From: an uncultured Bacteroidales bacterium
Lineage (GTDB): Bacteria > Bacteroidota > Bacteroidia > Bacteroidales > Paludibacteraceae
DNA length: 64,000 nucleotides
NCBI GenBank assembly: GCA_902799555.1
Contig: CADCBB010000014.1
Span: 1-64,000 of the forward strand
Direction: 5' to 3'
Within the stretch, counting starts at the first letter, position 1; each line of letters starts with the position of its first letter. Both the position numbers and the translations under genes were made by a program. The notes beneath the pieces are model-generated. The model had not been told where the DNA came from. It saw only the letters and a program-made list of their open reading frames with translations, and did not search any database. This document shows, piece by piece, positions 1-6,727 of the stretch.

Positions 1-265
1 CACCGAGTCGAAAGACTGTAACCGTCTGTACCTCCGCAAGAAAGTAGAGCGCAGTACGCAGCCGACCAGCAAGGAGCTCGCAGTTCGCGCACGCTTCACA
101 GCAGTAGCCGCTGCGATCAAGGTCCGTAAAGCGGATCTGATGCGCGTCACCGAGGATGAGGCTGCGTTCATGGCGCAGAAGAATCTGCCGGGTGGCAAGA
201 AGAGCCTGAAGGCTTGGTACTGGATGGTTGAAGGCAACGCTTACGACCAAGAGCACGGCAACTAA
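1..265 (+). CDS. Unknown protein, C-terminal part (cut by window start)
   Basis: An open frame enters from the left edge (codons in phase with base 2) and stops at TAA 263-265, giving 87 visible residues. It begins TESKDCNRLYLRKKVE, is rich in Lys, Arg and Ala, and ends AYDQEHGN. I see no membrane segment, signal or catalytic motif. Small basic proteins of this kind occur in gut Bacteroidales without assigned function, so no role is given. A terminator hairpin follows 30 bases after the stop, so it is the last gene of its transcript. Confidence 0.75.
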   Translation, partial: TESKDCNRLYLRKKVERSTQPTSKELAVRARFTAVAAAIKVRKADLMRVTEDEAAFMAQKNLPGGKKSLKAWYWMVEGNAYDQEHGN

Positions 266-295
266 GCCGGTAAAAAGCGACAAAAATCGCAAAAA

Positions 296-331
296 ATGGC
301 ATACACTCTTGTGTATGTCATTATTTTTTTG
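296..331 (+). terminator. Rho-independent terminator of the first gene
   Basis: GGCATACA pairs with TGTATGTC (one G-U) around a short loop, followed by TTATTTTTTT. It lies just after the stop of the preceding plus-strand gene. Confidence 0.8.
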
Positions 332-369
332 TAATTTCGGTCCTCCCAGAGGGTTCCCACCGAGATTAC
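331..369. other. Long perfect hairpin between terminator and next promoter
   Basis: GTAATTTCGGT (331-341) pairs with ACCGAGATTAC (359-369) over 11 pairs with one wobble, and CCC/GGG can extend it inside. It directly follows the T-run of the terminator and precedes the promoter of the methyltransferase gene. It has no T-run of its own in the plus direction, so it does not look like a second terminator. Function unknown. Confidence 0.45.
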
Positions 370-410
370 AGTAAAAAAATCCTGCAAATGACAAAATAAA
401 ATTAATTTTA

Positions 411-442
411 TTTGTGCATTCGGATTTTTTTTTGTAATTTTG
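411..442 (+). promoter_or_regulatory. Promoter of the rRNA methyltransferase gene
   Basis: TTTG at 411-414, 20 bases, then TAATTTTG at 435-442. This is the Bacteroidales housekeeping pattern. The expected transcript start lies only about 8 bases before the ATG at 454, so the mRNA is nearly leaderless. Confidence 0.8.
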
Positions 443-453
443 CAGCGCAAAAT

Positions 454-1800
454 ATGCTACCTGTCGATTTCATAGAGAGTATGCGGCAGCAGTTGGGCAA
501 TGAGGCAGAGCTGCTGATCCGGGCGCTGGAGACGGAGCCGGTCACGTCGATTCGTTTGAATACGAAGCTCGATGTGCTCACTTTTCCGTGCGACACGGAC
601 GAGGTGCCTTGGCATATCGACGGGTATTATCTGAGTGAGCGTCCGCAGTTCACGCTGGACCCTCTTTTCCATGCCGGATGTTACTATGTGCAGGAGGCTT
701 CTTCGATGTTCCTGCAGCAGATCTTGGAGCAGTATGTCGATAGTTCGTCGATCGTGCTGGACCTGTGCGCCGCGCCTGGAGGCAAATCAACCCTTATCAG
801 CGAATATCTCGGTCGGGATGGCCTCTTGCTGAGCAATGAGGTCGTGCGTCAGCGGGTGTTTATCTTATCGGAGAACATCCAGAAATGGGGTAACGGCAAC
901 ACCGTCGTGACGCATAACACCGCCGAGGAGTACGGCGAGCGGTGCAAGAATCTGTTCGACTGCATCCTGGTCGATGCACCCTGTTCAGGCGAAGGCATGT
1001 TCCGCAAGGACGAGCAGGCCCGTAACGAATGGAGCCTGAAAGTCGTCAAGCAGTGTGCCGAGCGCCAACGCGCCATCCTGATGGATGTATGGGATGCCCT
1101 CAAACCCGGCGGTATACTCATCTATTCGACCTGCACCTTCAATGAGGAGGAGAACGAGAAGAACGTGGAGTGGATCGCCGATACCTTGGGCGCCGAAGTG
1201 TTGCCCGTCGATTATGACCCGGCATGGGGTATTACGGAAAGTACGATGGGCTATCATTTCTACCCGCATAAGACCAAAGGCGAAGGCCTCTATATGTGCG
1301 CCTTGCAGAAGACCGAGACGCGGAGCGGCGGAGCGGAGCTGAAGATCAAAGCGCCAAAGAAAGAGGCGCCGATGCAGCATCCGGAGTATCTGCCGGTGAT
1401 GCGGAGTTGGCTGCAGCATCCGGACGAGTGGGCCATTCGCTATTCGGATCGTTTTGCAACGGCTTATCCCTTCAAGTTCAAAGAGATCATCGACTGGATC
1501 GCTACCCAACTCACTTGTATCTCCACCGGTTTCGGGCTGGGTGAGGAACGCGGCAAAGGTATCGCTCCGCAGCATAGCCTAAGTATGGCGAAAGACTTCC
1601 GTAAGGAAGCCTTCCCGAATATAGCGCTGACGCGCGAACAAGCTTTAGCCTATCTCAGGACCGAGGCTTTGAACCTGCCTGATGCCCCCCTCGGCCTCGT
1701 CCTTTTGACCTATGAGGGTGTCCCCCTCGGTTTCGCGAAGAATGTCGGGAACCGCCTGAATAACCTTTACCCGAACGAGTGGCGGATCCGTCATCTGTAA
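454..1800 (+). CDS. rsmF: RsmF-type rRNA (cytosine-5-)-methyltransferase, NOL1/NOP2/Sun family
   Basis: About 448 residues. It transfers methyl groups from S-adenosylmethionine to C5 of a cytosine in rRNA. Visible: the SAM-binding stretch DLCAAPGGKST, the first catalytic-cysteine motif DAPCSGEGMFRKD, the second cysteine motif STCTFNEEENE, and a C-terminal PUA-like part ending LGFAKNVGNRLNNLYPNEWR, which is the RsmF layout. A frame extension back to 412 exists, but it overlaps the promoter; ATG 454 is therefore the start. The last 146 bases overlap the 3' end of rhlE on the other strand. Which cytosine it modifies cannot be read from the sequence. Confidence 0.9.
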   Translation: MLPVDFIESMRQQLGNEAELLIRALETEPVTSIRLNTKLDVLTFPCDTDEVPWHIDGYYLSERPQFTLDPLFHAGCYYVQEASSMFLQQILEQYVDSSSIVLDLCAAPGGKSTLISEYLGRDGLLLSNEVVRQRVFILSENIQKWGNGNTVVTHNTAEEYGERCKNLFDCILVDAPCSGEGMFRKDEQARNEWSLKVVKQCAERQRAILMDVWDALKPGGILIYSTCTFNEEENEKNVEWIADTLGAEVLPVDYDPAWGITESTMGYHFYPHKTKGEGLYMCALQKTETRSGGAELKIKAPKKEAPMQHPEYLPVMRSWLQHPDEWAIRYSDRFATAYPFKFKEIIDWIATQLTCISTGFGLGEERGKGIAPQHSLSMAKDFRKEAFPNIALTREQALAYLRTEALNLPDAPLGLVLLTYEGVPLGFAKNVGNRLNNLYPNEWRIRHL

Positions 1801-2893
1801 GAAAACGCTCTATCCGTTTCCAATAATGCATATCGTCCGGTGATACCAGTGTCATCGCTTCTCCGCTGTTCTCTGCCCGTGCCGTTCGACCGATACGATG
1901 GACATAGTCCTCCGGATCATGCGGCACATCGTAGTTGATCACCAACGGCACATCCGTCACATCGATGCCGCGGGACACCACGTCGGTCGCTACCAGCACA
2001 TCTATCTTTCCGTTCCGGAAATCGAGCATCACCTGATCGCGCTCGTGTTGCTCCAAGTCCGAATGCATGGCATGCGCGTCGATTTTCAGGCTGCGCAGCG
2101 TGCGCGTCAGATCTTTGACCCGCTGTTTCTTGCCGGCGAAGATGATCACTTTCTTTAAAGTTGAAAATTGAAAATTGAAAGTTGAAAGGAGGAACTCCAC
2201 TTTCTTATTCTCATCCACGAACGCATGCATCTGTTTGATGGTCTCGGGCGGGCGGGAGACGGCTATCTGTACCTCTACGGGATCGTGCATGATGGCTTTG
2301 GCCATGCGGCGGATGTTGTCCGGCATGGTGGCAGAGAACATAATGGTCTGGCGGTCTTTGGGCAACTTACGGACGATAGTCATGATATCGTCGTAGAACC
2401 CCATATCCAGCATGCGATCGGCCTCATCAAGTATAAAATACTTGACGCCTGAGAAATCGACATCGTAGATATTCATCTGACTGAGCAAGCGTCCCGGTGT
2501 CGCGATCACGACATCCGCGCCGCGTTGCAGGCCCGTTACCTGCGTACCCCATGCTCCGTTATCCTTGCCGCCGTAGATAGCCACGGACGAGAACGGCACA
2601 TAGAACCCGAAACCCTCCATCTGTTGGTCGATCTGCTGCGCCAGTTCGCGGGTCGGCGCCATGATGATCGCATTCAGCTTATCGGGATCGTGGTCATCGA
2701 ACGCGAGGTTGGTCAGGAGCGGCAAGATATACGCCGCCGTCTTACCCGTTCCCGTCTGGGCACAGGCAATCACGTCATGCCCCGCTAATATCTCAGGGAT
2801 GGCTTTCTCTTGCACCGGCGTACATACATCGAAATGCATGTCCCACAGTGCATCCAACACTTCGTCCGATAAGGCTAATTCATCAAAATACAT
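1655..2893 (-). CDS. rhlE: DEAD-box RNA helicase RhlE
   Basis: 412 residues. An ATP-dependent RNA helicase, probably acting in ribosome assembly or RNA turnover. Helicase motifs in order: Q-motif region FDVCTPVQEKAIP, AQTGTGKT (I), PTRELAQQ (Ia), DEADRMLDMGF (II), SAT (III), TDVVSRGIDV (V), HRIGRTAR (VI). The last ~45 residues are a Gly/Arg/Ser/His-rich basic tail, common in RhlE. That tail is encoded antisense to the end of the rRNA methyltransferase gene. Between the two RecA lobes lies STFNFQFSTL, encoded by a four-unit heptamer repeat (2161-2188) with no counterpart in the usual family sequence. It is 1 base downstream of tcdA and may be co-transcribed with it. Confidence 0.93.
   Translation of the reverse strand: MYFDELALSDEVLDALWDMHFDVCTPVQEKAIPEILAGHDVIACAQTGTGKTAAYILPLLTNLAFDDHDPDKLNAIIMAPTRELAQQIDQQMEGFGFYVPFSSVAIYGGKDNGAWGTQVTGLQRGADVVIATPGRLLSQMNIYDVDFSGVKYFILDEADRMLDMGFYDDIMTIVRKLPKDRQTIMFSATMPDNIRRMAKAIMHDPVEVQIAVSRPPETIKQMHAFVDENKKVEFLLSTFNFQFSTLKKVIIFAGKKQRVKDLTRTLRSLKIDAHAMHSDLEQHERDQVMLDFRNGKIDVLVATDVVSRGIDVTDVPLVINYDVPHDPEDYVHRIGRTARAENSGEAMTLVSPDDMHYWKRIERFLTDDGSATRSGKGYSGGSRHSSRNRGGHPHRSKGRGRGGHQAGSKPRS
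2161..2188. repeat. Heptamer tandem repeat inside rhlE
   Basis: Four 7-bp units (TTGAAAA twice, then TTGAAAG twice). Read on the minus strand they add an in-frame insertion to RhlE near the linker between its two helicase lobes. Confidence 0.85.
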
Positions 2894-2894
2894 A

Positions 2895-3575
2895 CTACTT
2901 CAAATCTCCTATCACCATACTTGCCAAGGTTAGACCGAAGACGGCCGTCACCTGCATCAGACTCCCTCGCGTCTCACATTTCTGCGCCTGTTCGGTCGAA
3001 TAGACGCAACGTATCTTCTTGGACGGATGACGATCCAGCCGTTTCATGCGTGCCCTTACGGCTTTGGCGAGCGCATCGCCTTTGATCGACATCAATTCCC
3101 CCGTGGTCACCTGCGTCGGATCGAACCGCAAAGCCGCGCCCATGGAAGAGAAGATCTTCACGCCCTTCAAGCGCGAAGCATACAAAAGCAGATCGGTCTT
3201 GTCCGCCACGCTATCGATCGCATCGATGACGTAGTCATATTGCGATAAATCGAATGGACCATCCTTTGTACATTGTTCATTGTACATTGTACATATAGCC
3301 TCGATCTCGGCGTCGGGATTGATCTCTAACAACCTCGCTTTGAGCGCCTCTACCTTAGGCATACCCAGCGTCGCTTGCGTAGCGGGTAACTGGCGGTTGA
3401 GGTTAGAGGCTTGCACCGTGTCACCATCTACGATGGTCAGATGCGTCAGACCCGTACGAATCAGGCATTCGGCGCACCACGATCCTACACCGCCTATACC
3501 AAAAAGTATGACACGTTTGCTTTGCAGCAGTGCCATACTTTCTTTCCCCAATAGGGCTGTACTTCTACTAAACAT
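2895..3575 (-). CDS. tcdA: tRNA threonylcarbamoyladenosine dehydratase (TcdA/CsdL)
   Basis: 226 residues, E1/ThiF-like. It cyclises t6A37 of ANN-decoding tRNAs in an ATP-dependent step. Visible: FSRSTALLGKE at the start, the Rossmann loop GIGGVGSWCAE, the NLNRQLPA segment of the adenylation site, DAIDSVADK, and a C-terminal helix ending GLTLASMVIGDLK. The ORF is open back to 3623, but family alignment places the start at the ATG 3573-3575, just after rpsU ends at 3580. Residues CTMYNEQCTK come from a heptamer repeat (3267-3294). It sits between rpsU and rhlE on the same strand. The window also holds tsaC, which makes the t6A precursor. Confidence 0.9.
   Translation of the reverse strand: MFSRSTALLGKESMALLQSKRVILFGIGGVGSWCAECLIRTGLTHLTIVDGDTVQASNLNRQLPATQATLGMPKVEALKARLLEINPDAEIEAICTMYNEQCTKDGPFDLSQYDYVIDAIDSVADKTDLLLYASRLKGVKIFSSMGAALRFDPTQVTTGELMSIKGDALAKAVRARMKRLDRHPSKKIRCVYSTEQAQKCETRGSLMQVTAVFGLTLASMVIGDLK
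3267..3294. repeat. Heptamer tandem repeat inside tcdA
   Basis: Four 7-bp units: TGTACAT, TGTTCAT, TGTACAT, TGTACAT. They are translated in frame within TcdA at a surface-loop position between the nucleotide-binding core and DAIDSVADK. Confidence 0.85.
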
Positions 3576-3579
3576 AGAA

Positions 3580-3786
3580 TTACATGTCGTCGTGAGCGTG
3601 CAACGACTGCACATACTTAGCATGCGCCATCTTAACTCGCTTCAACTCACTCGGTTTGTCGAATTGTTGACGACGACGGAGCTCTTTTACGACACCCGTC
3701 TTATCGAATTTGCGTTTGAATTTCTTAATCGCGCGCTCGATGTTCTCACCTTCTTTAACAGGAACGGAACCGGCACGGTTTCCCAT
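3580..3786 (-). CDS. rpsU: 30S ribosomal protein bS21 with an abnormal 5' end
   Basis: 68 residues in the only open frame. From residue 8 on (VPVKEGENIERAIKKFKRKF, then DKTGVVKELRRRQQFDKPS) it is a clear Bacteroidota bS21. The family normally begins M-x-V/I-V-P-V. Here the native start codon and the one or two residues after it are missing, and the frame begins at an ATG inside a tRNA-Leu fragment, adding MGNRAGS. In Bacteroidota bS21 helps hide the anti-Shine-Dalgarno sequence, and rpsU itself usually has a strong Shine-Dalgarno. Such a site (GGAG before an ATG) is present at 3838-3848, but it is 52 bases upstream and out of frame with this ORF. Either the gene is damaged, or translation starts at the ATG at 3786, or the join is an assembly error. 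Confidence 0.8.
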   Translation of the reverse strand: MGNRAGSVPVKEGENIERAIKKFKRKFDKTGVVKELRRRQQFDKPSELKRVKMAHAKYVQSLHAHDDM

Positions 3787-3829
3787 TGGTGTTTGAGACC
3801 AACGCGTCTACCAATTCCGCCACCTGGGC
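3766..3829 (-). pseudogene. tRNA-Leu(CAA), 5' fragment fused to rpsU
   Basis: Read on the minus strand, bases 3829 to 3766 give acceptor strand GCCCAGG, D-arm with GGAATTGGTAGACGC, anticodon stem-loop TTGGT-CTCAAAC-ACCAA (anticodon CAA, Leu), a long variable region, and the 5' half of the T-arm, GCCGGTTC. The sequence then runs straight into rpsU codons. The 3' T-stem (CCGGC), the acceptor 3' strand (CCTGGGC) and CCA are absent. It cannot fold as a complete tRNA. Confidence 0.8.
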
Positions 3830-3838
3830 GCACTTCAT

Positions 3839-3854
3839 CACTCCTTTCGGAGCG
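3839..3854 (-). promoter_or_regulatory. Shine-Dalgarno-sequestering GNRA hairpin upstream of the tRNA/rpsU fusion
   Basis: On the minus strand CGCTCC-GAAA-GGAGTG forms a 6-bp stem (one G-U) with a GAAA tetraloop. It hides GGAG directly before ATGAAG at 3838. In Bacteroidota strong Shine-Dalgarno sites are rare, and rpsU is the best known exception. This may be the original rpsU initiation region, now separated from its coding sequence by the tRNA fragment. The assignment to rpsU is inference. Confidence 0.5.
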
Positions 3855-3864
3855 AAAAAGCGTG

Positions 3865-3895
3865 CAAAAGTACTGCTTTTTTTTGAATTGGCAAA
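3865..3895 (-). promoter_or_regulatory. Promoter of the tRNA-Leu fragment/rpsU/tcdA/rhlE transcript
   Basis: On the minus strand: TTTG (3895-3892), 19 bases, TACTTTTG (3872-3865), with AAAGCAG just before the -7 element. It matches the extended promoter form seen elsewhere in the window. Confidence 0.8.
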
Positions 3896-3930
3896 ATTTT
3901 TTTGAATTTTTTTTGCAGAAAAAGCGTTTT

Positions 3931-6024
3931 TTAGCTTATTTCGCTCCAATTCTGCGGCATTTGTGCTCGTTTGAGGTCCAATTGGCGCTTATACATGCGG
4001 TTCATCTCATCTTCGAGAAGAGGATCCGCATCGAGTATATCCAGCGCCGCCTGACGTGCCAACGAGAGCAGCTGACCGTCCGTCGAAAGATTCGCTATCT
4101 TGAGGTCAAACGGAATACCGGACTGCTGGGTGCCGTCCAGGTCTCCCGCTCCGCGCAGGCGTAGGTCCTCTTCGGCGATGCGGAAACCGTCATTGGTAGC
4201 CACCATGATATCCATCCGTTTACGGGTGTCGGTACTCAACTCCATGTCGGTCAGCAAGATACAGAAACTCTGATCGCCGCCTCGCCCTACGCGGCCGCGT
4301 AACTGGTGCAGCTGACTCAGGCCGAAACGCTCGGCGTTCTGGATGATCATCACCGTCGCATTCGGTACGTTGACGCCTACCTCGATCACGGTCGTTGCTA
4401 CCAGTATCTGGGTCTCGCCGTTCGCGAAACGCGTCATCTGCAGGTCCTTATCCGCCGCTTTCATCTGACCGTGAACCATCGAGATCTTGTATTCGGGGAA
4501 GGCTTCGCATAGTTCGTTATAGCCGTTCTCCAGGTCCCGCAGGTCGAGTTTCTCATTCTCTTTGATAAGCGGGAAGACGACGTATATCTGCCGGCCTTTC
4601 TGAATCTGCTCGCGCACGAACGCGTATACCTGCGCGCGCTTATTTATTGAATAATGTATAGTCTGCACGGGTTTGCGTCCAGGCGGCAACTCATCGATGA
4701 TCGAGACGCGTAAATCTCCATACACGGTCATGGCCAGCGTACGCGGGATCGGCGTAGCCGACATGACGAGCACATGGGGGGGCATCTGGTTTTTGGTCCA
4801 TAGTTTGGCGCGTTGGGCTACTCCGAAACGGTGTTGCTCGTCGATCACTACGAAACCGAGGTTCTGCCACTGCACGGTATCTTCAAGTAAGGCATGCGTG
4901 CCGACCAGAATATGAATCGTGCCGTTCATCAGCCCGTTATGGATAGGCACGCGGTTCTTCTGCGACGTCGAACCTGTCAGCAGCGCCACATGCACGGCAT
5001 CGCCAAGCGGTGCCAGGAACGCTTTGAGGGTCTCATAATGTTGGTTCGCCAGAATCTCCGTCGGCGCCATGATACACGCCTGGTACCCGTTATCGACCGC
5101 CAAGAGGCAGCAGAAGAGGGCGACGAGCGTCTTACCCGAACCCACATCTCCTTGCAGCAGACGGTTCATCTGATGGCCGGACTTGAGGTCGTCGTGTATC
5201 TCGTGGATCACGCGTTTCTGTGCTCCCGTCAGGTCAAATGGCAGGGCTTTGTACAGCGCGTGAAAACGACTACCTACCAGCGGTAAGGCAAAACCCGGAT
5301 TCTGTTCGCGTCGTTTCATCTGACGCAACAGGTGCAGTTGGATGAAGAAGAGTTCCTCAAACTTCAACCGTGCCCGCGCATTCTGCATGGTAGGCGTGTC
5401 TTTGGGAAAATGCACGTTGATCAGCGCGTCCGTCAGACTCATCAGACGGTAACGCTGCAGGATATCCGCTCCGATCGTGTCGGGTACGCCCGCCTTCAGA
5501 TCGGGTAGCAGACCTGCTATCATCGTGCGCATGGCTTTGGAGTTGATGCCATGCCGTTTCATGGTCTCGGTCGTGTTATAGTACGGCTCCAGACCCTGCG
5601 TCATCTCCGGCGTCACTTTCTCCCAAAGAGTTAACTCGGGATGCACGAAATTATAGATGTGGTTGAATCGACTCGGTTTGCCGAAGAGCAGGTACTTCAC
5701 GCCGCGTTGCAGCTTGACGTACTGCACCCCTTTGAACCACACCAACTCACATTGGTGCGTGCCGTCGAAGAAGGTCGCACTCAATCGTTGTGCCTTACCG
5801 ATACCTATCGTGTGCCATTCGGTGATCTCACCGATGATCTGCACATAGGTATCTTCATCGTCCAGTTCGGCGATGCGATAGAACCGGCTGCGATCGATAT
5901 ACTTATAGGGATATTGACGAATCAAGTCAAGCGCGGTATTCACGCCTAACTCTTTACGAAGAATGTCGGCACGCTTCGCACCGACATTCTTACAATACGT
6001 TATATCTCTATGCGCTAACTCCAC
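3931..6024 (-). CDS. recG: ATP-dependent DNA helicase RecG
   Basis: 697 residues, close to the usual RecG length. It remodels stalled forks and branched DNA. Visible: an N-terminal wedge/OB-fold region (about 1-230; TYVQIIGEITEW), Walker A GDVGSGKT, IMAPTEILANQH, DEQHRFGV (motif II), MSATPIPRTLAM (III), and C-terminal motifs VATTVIEVGVNVPNA and QLRGRVGRG. The start codon is GTG, whose G is the last base of the tonB-like stop codon (TAGTG), so it is translationally coupled to that gene. The frame starts MELAHRDITYCKNVG. Confidence 0.95.
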   Translation of the reverse strand: MELAHRDITYCKNVGAKRADILRKELGVNTALDLIRQYPYKYIDRSRFYRIAELDDEDTYVQIIGEITEWHTIGIGKAQRLSATFFDGTHQCELVWFKGVQYVKLQRGVKYLLFGKPSRFNHIYNFVHPELTLWEKVTPEMTQGLEPYYNTTETMKRHGINSKAMRTMIAGLLPDLKAGVPDTIGADILQRYRLMSLTDALINVHFPKDTPTMQNARARLKFEELFFIQLHLLRQMKRREQNPGFALPLVGSRFHALYKALPFDLTGAQKRVIHEIHDDLKSGHQMNRLLQGDVGSGKTLVALFCCLLAVDNGYQACIMAPTEILANQHYETLKAFLAPLGDAVHVALLTGSTSQKNRVPIHNGLMNGTIHILVGTHALLEDTVQWQNLGFVVIDEQHRFGVAQRAKLWTKNQMPPHVLVMSATPIPRTLAMTVYGDLRVSIIDELPPGRKPVQTIHYSINKRAQVYAFVREQIQKGRQIYVVFPLIKENEKLDLRDLENGYNELCEAFPEYKISMVHGQMKAADKDLQMTRFANGETQILVATTVIEVGVNVPNATVMIIQNAERFGLSQLHQLRGRVGRGGDQSFCILLTDMELSTDTRKRMDIMVATNDGFRIAEEDLRLRGAGDLDGTQQSGIPFDLKIANLSTDGQLLSLARQAALDILDADPLLEDEMNRMYKRQLDLKRAQMPQNWSEIS

Positions 6025-6701
6025 TATTGCAGTTTGAAGTTAACAGGCACGGTATATTTCACGCGAACAGGTTTACCACGTTGTTTACCCGGTTTCCATT
6101 TCGGCATCGACTTGATGACGCGGATAGCCTCTTTGTCCAACGAAGGATCACCACCCGAACGAACCACCTCAACGTCCACGATCGAACCGTCTTTGTTTAC
6201 CACGAACTGGCAGATGACACGACCTTGGATACCGTTCTCTTGGGCGATAACCGGATACTTCACGTTCTCGCTCAGGTACTTGAAGAGCGCTTGTTGGCCA
6301 CCCGGGAACTCAGGCATCGACTCAACGACTACGAAGACAACCTCTTCTTCCTCTTCCTCAACCGGAGCCTCTACCGGCGCAGCGATAACCACTTCTTCGG
6401 CCTTGTCATCCTCGGCGTTCACCTCGATAGACTCGGTCTCAACGTTATCCTCTACGACGTTCAGCACCTCAACCTCTTGCACTGCAGGGGGTGGGGGCGG
6501 GGGAGGAGTCTCCTGAGTCGTTTGCTGAATCTCTACTTCTTCCTCAAAAAGGAACTCTGTGTCCGTCACCTCGTACTTGGTGACCTCTTCTGTCCACTCC
6601 AGCGCCACGTAAACAAGGCTCAAAGTGAAAACCAAACCCATCAATACATAGACGAGTTTGTCCTTCTCTAAACTGGCATTTTCTGACTTTTTAACTTGCA
6701 T
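6024..6701 (-). CDS. TonB-family energy transducer
   Basis: 225 residues. One N-terminal membrane segment (about 17-35, LVYVLMGLVFTLSLVYVALEW), a Pro run (PPPPPPP) and a long Glu/Val-rich periplasmic spacer, then a TonB C-terminal domain (about 130-225): FPGGQQALFKYLSENVKYP, GIQGRVICQFVVNKDGS, LDKEAIRVIKSMPKWKPGKQ. It would couple proton-motive force to outer-membrane receptors such as the one at 17.4 kb, but the specific partner is not known. It has its own promoter, which lies in the 3' end of the upstream glycosyltransferase gene. It overlaps recG by one base. Confidence 0.92.
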   Translation of the reverse strand: MQVKKSENASLEKDKLVYVLMGLVFTLSLVYVALEWTEEVTKYEVTDTEFLFEEEVEIQQTTQETPPPPPPPAVQEVEVLNVVEDNVETESIEVNAEDDKAEEVVIAAPVEAPVEEEEEEVVFVVVESMPEFPGGQQALFKYLSENVKYPVIAQENGIQGRVICQFVVNKDGSIVDVEVVRSGGDPSLDKEAIRVIKSMPKWKPGKQRGKPVRVKYTVPVNFKLQ

Positions 6702-6727
6702 ATGCTGTGTTTTTTAGGTCGTAGTTA

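Noticed and set aside
412..453. Start of the rRNA methyltransferase at 412
   Set aside because: The extension overlaps the -33 and -7 promoter elements; ATG 454 is the first start after them.
3766..3829. Intact tRNA-Leu gene
   Set aside because: The 3' T-stem, acceptor strand and CCA end are absent.
3755..3949. ORF of 64 codons on the minus strand over the tRNA-Leu fragment (contains AELVDALVSNTNGKP)
   Set aside because: This is the usual false ORF produced by translating tRNA-Leu; its start lies in the promoter.
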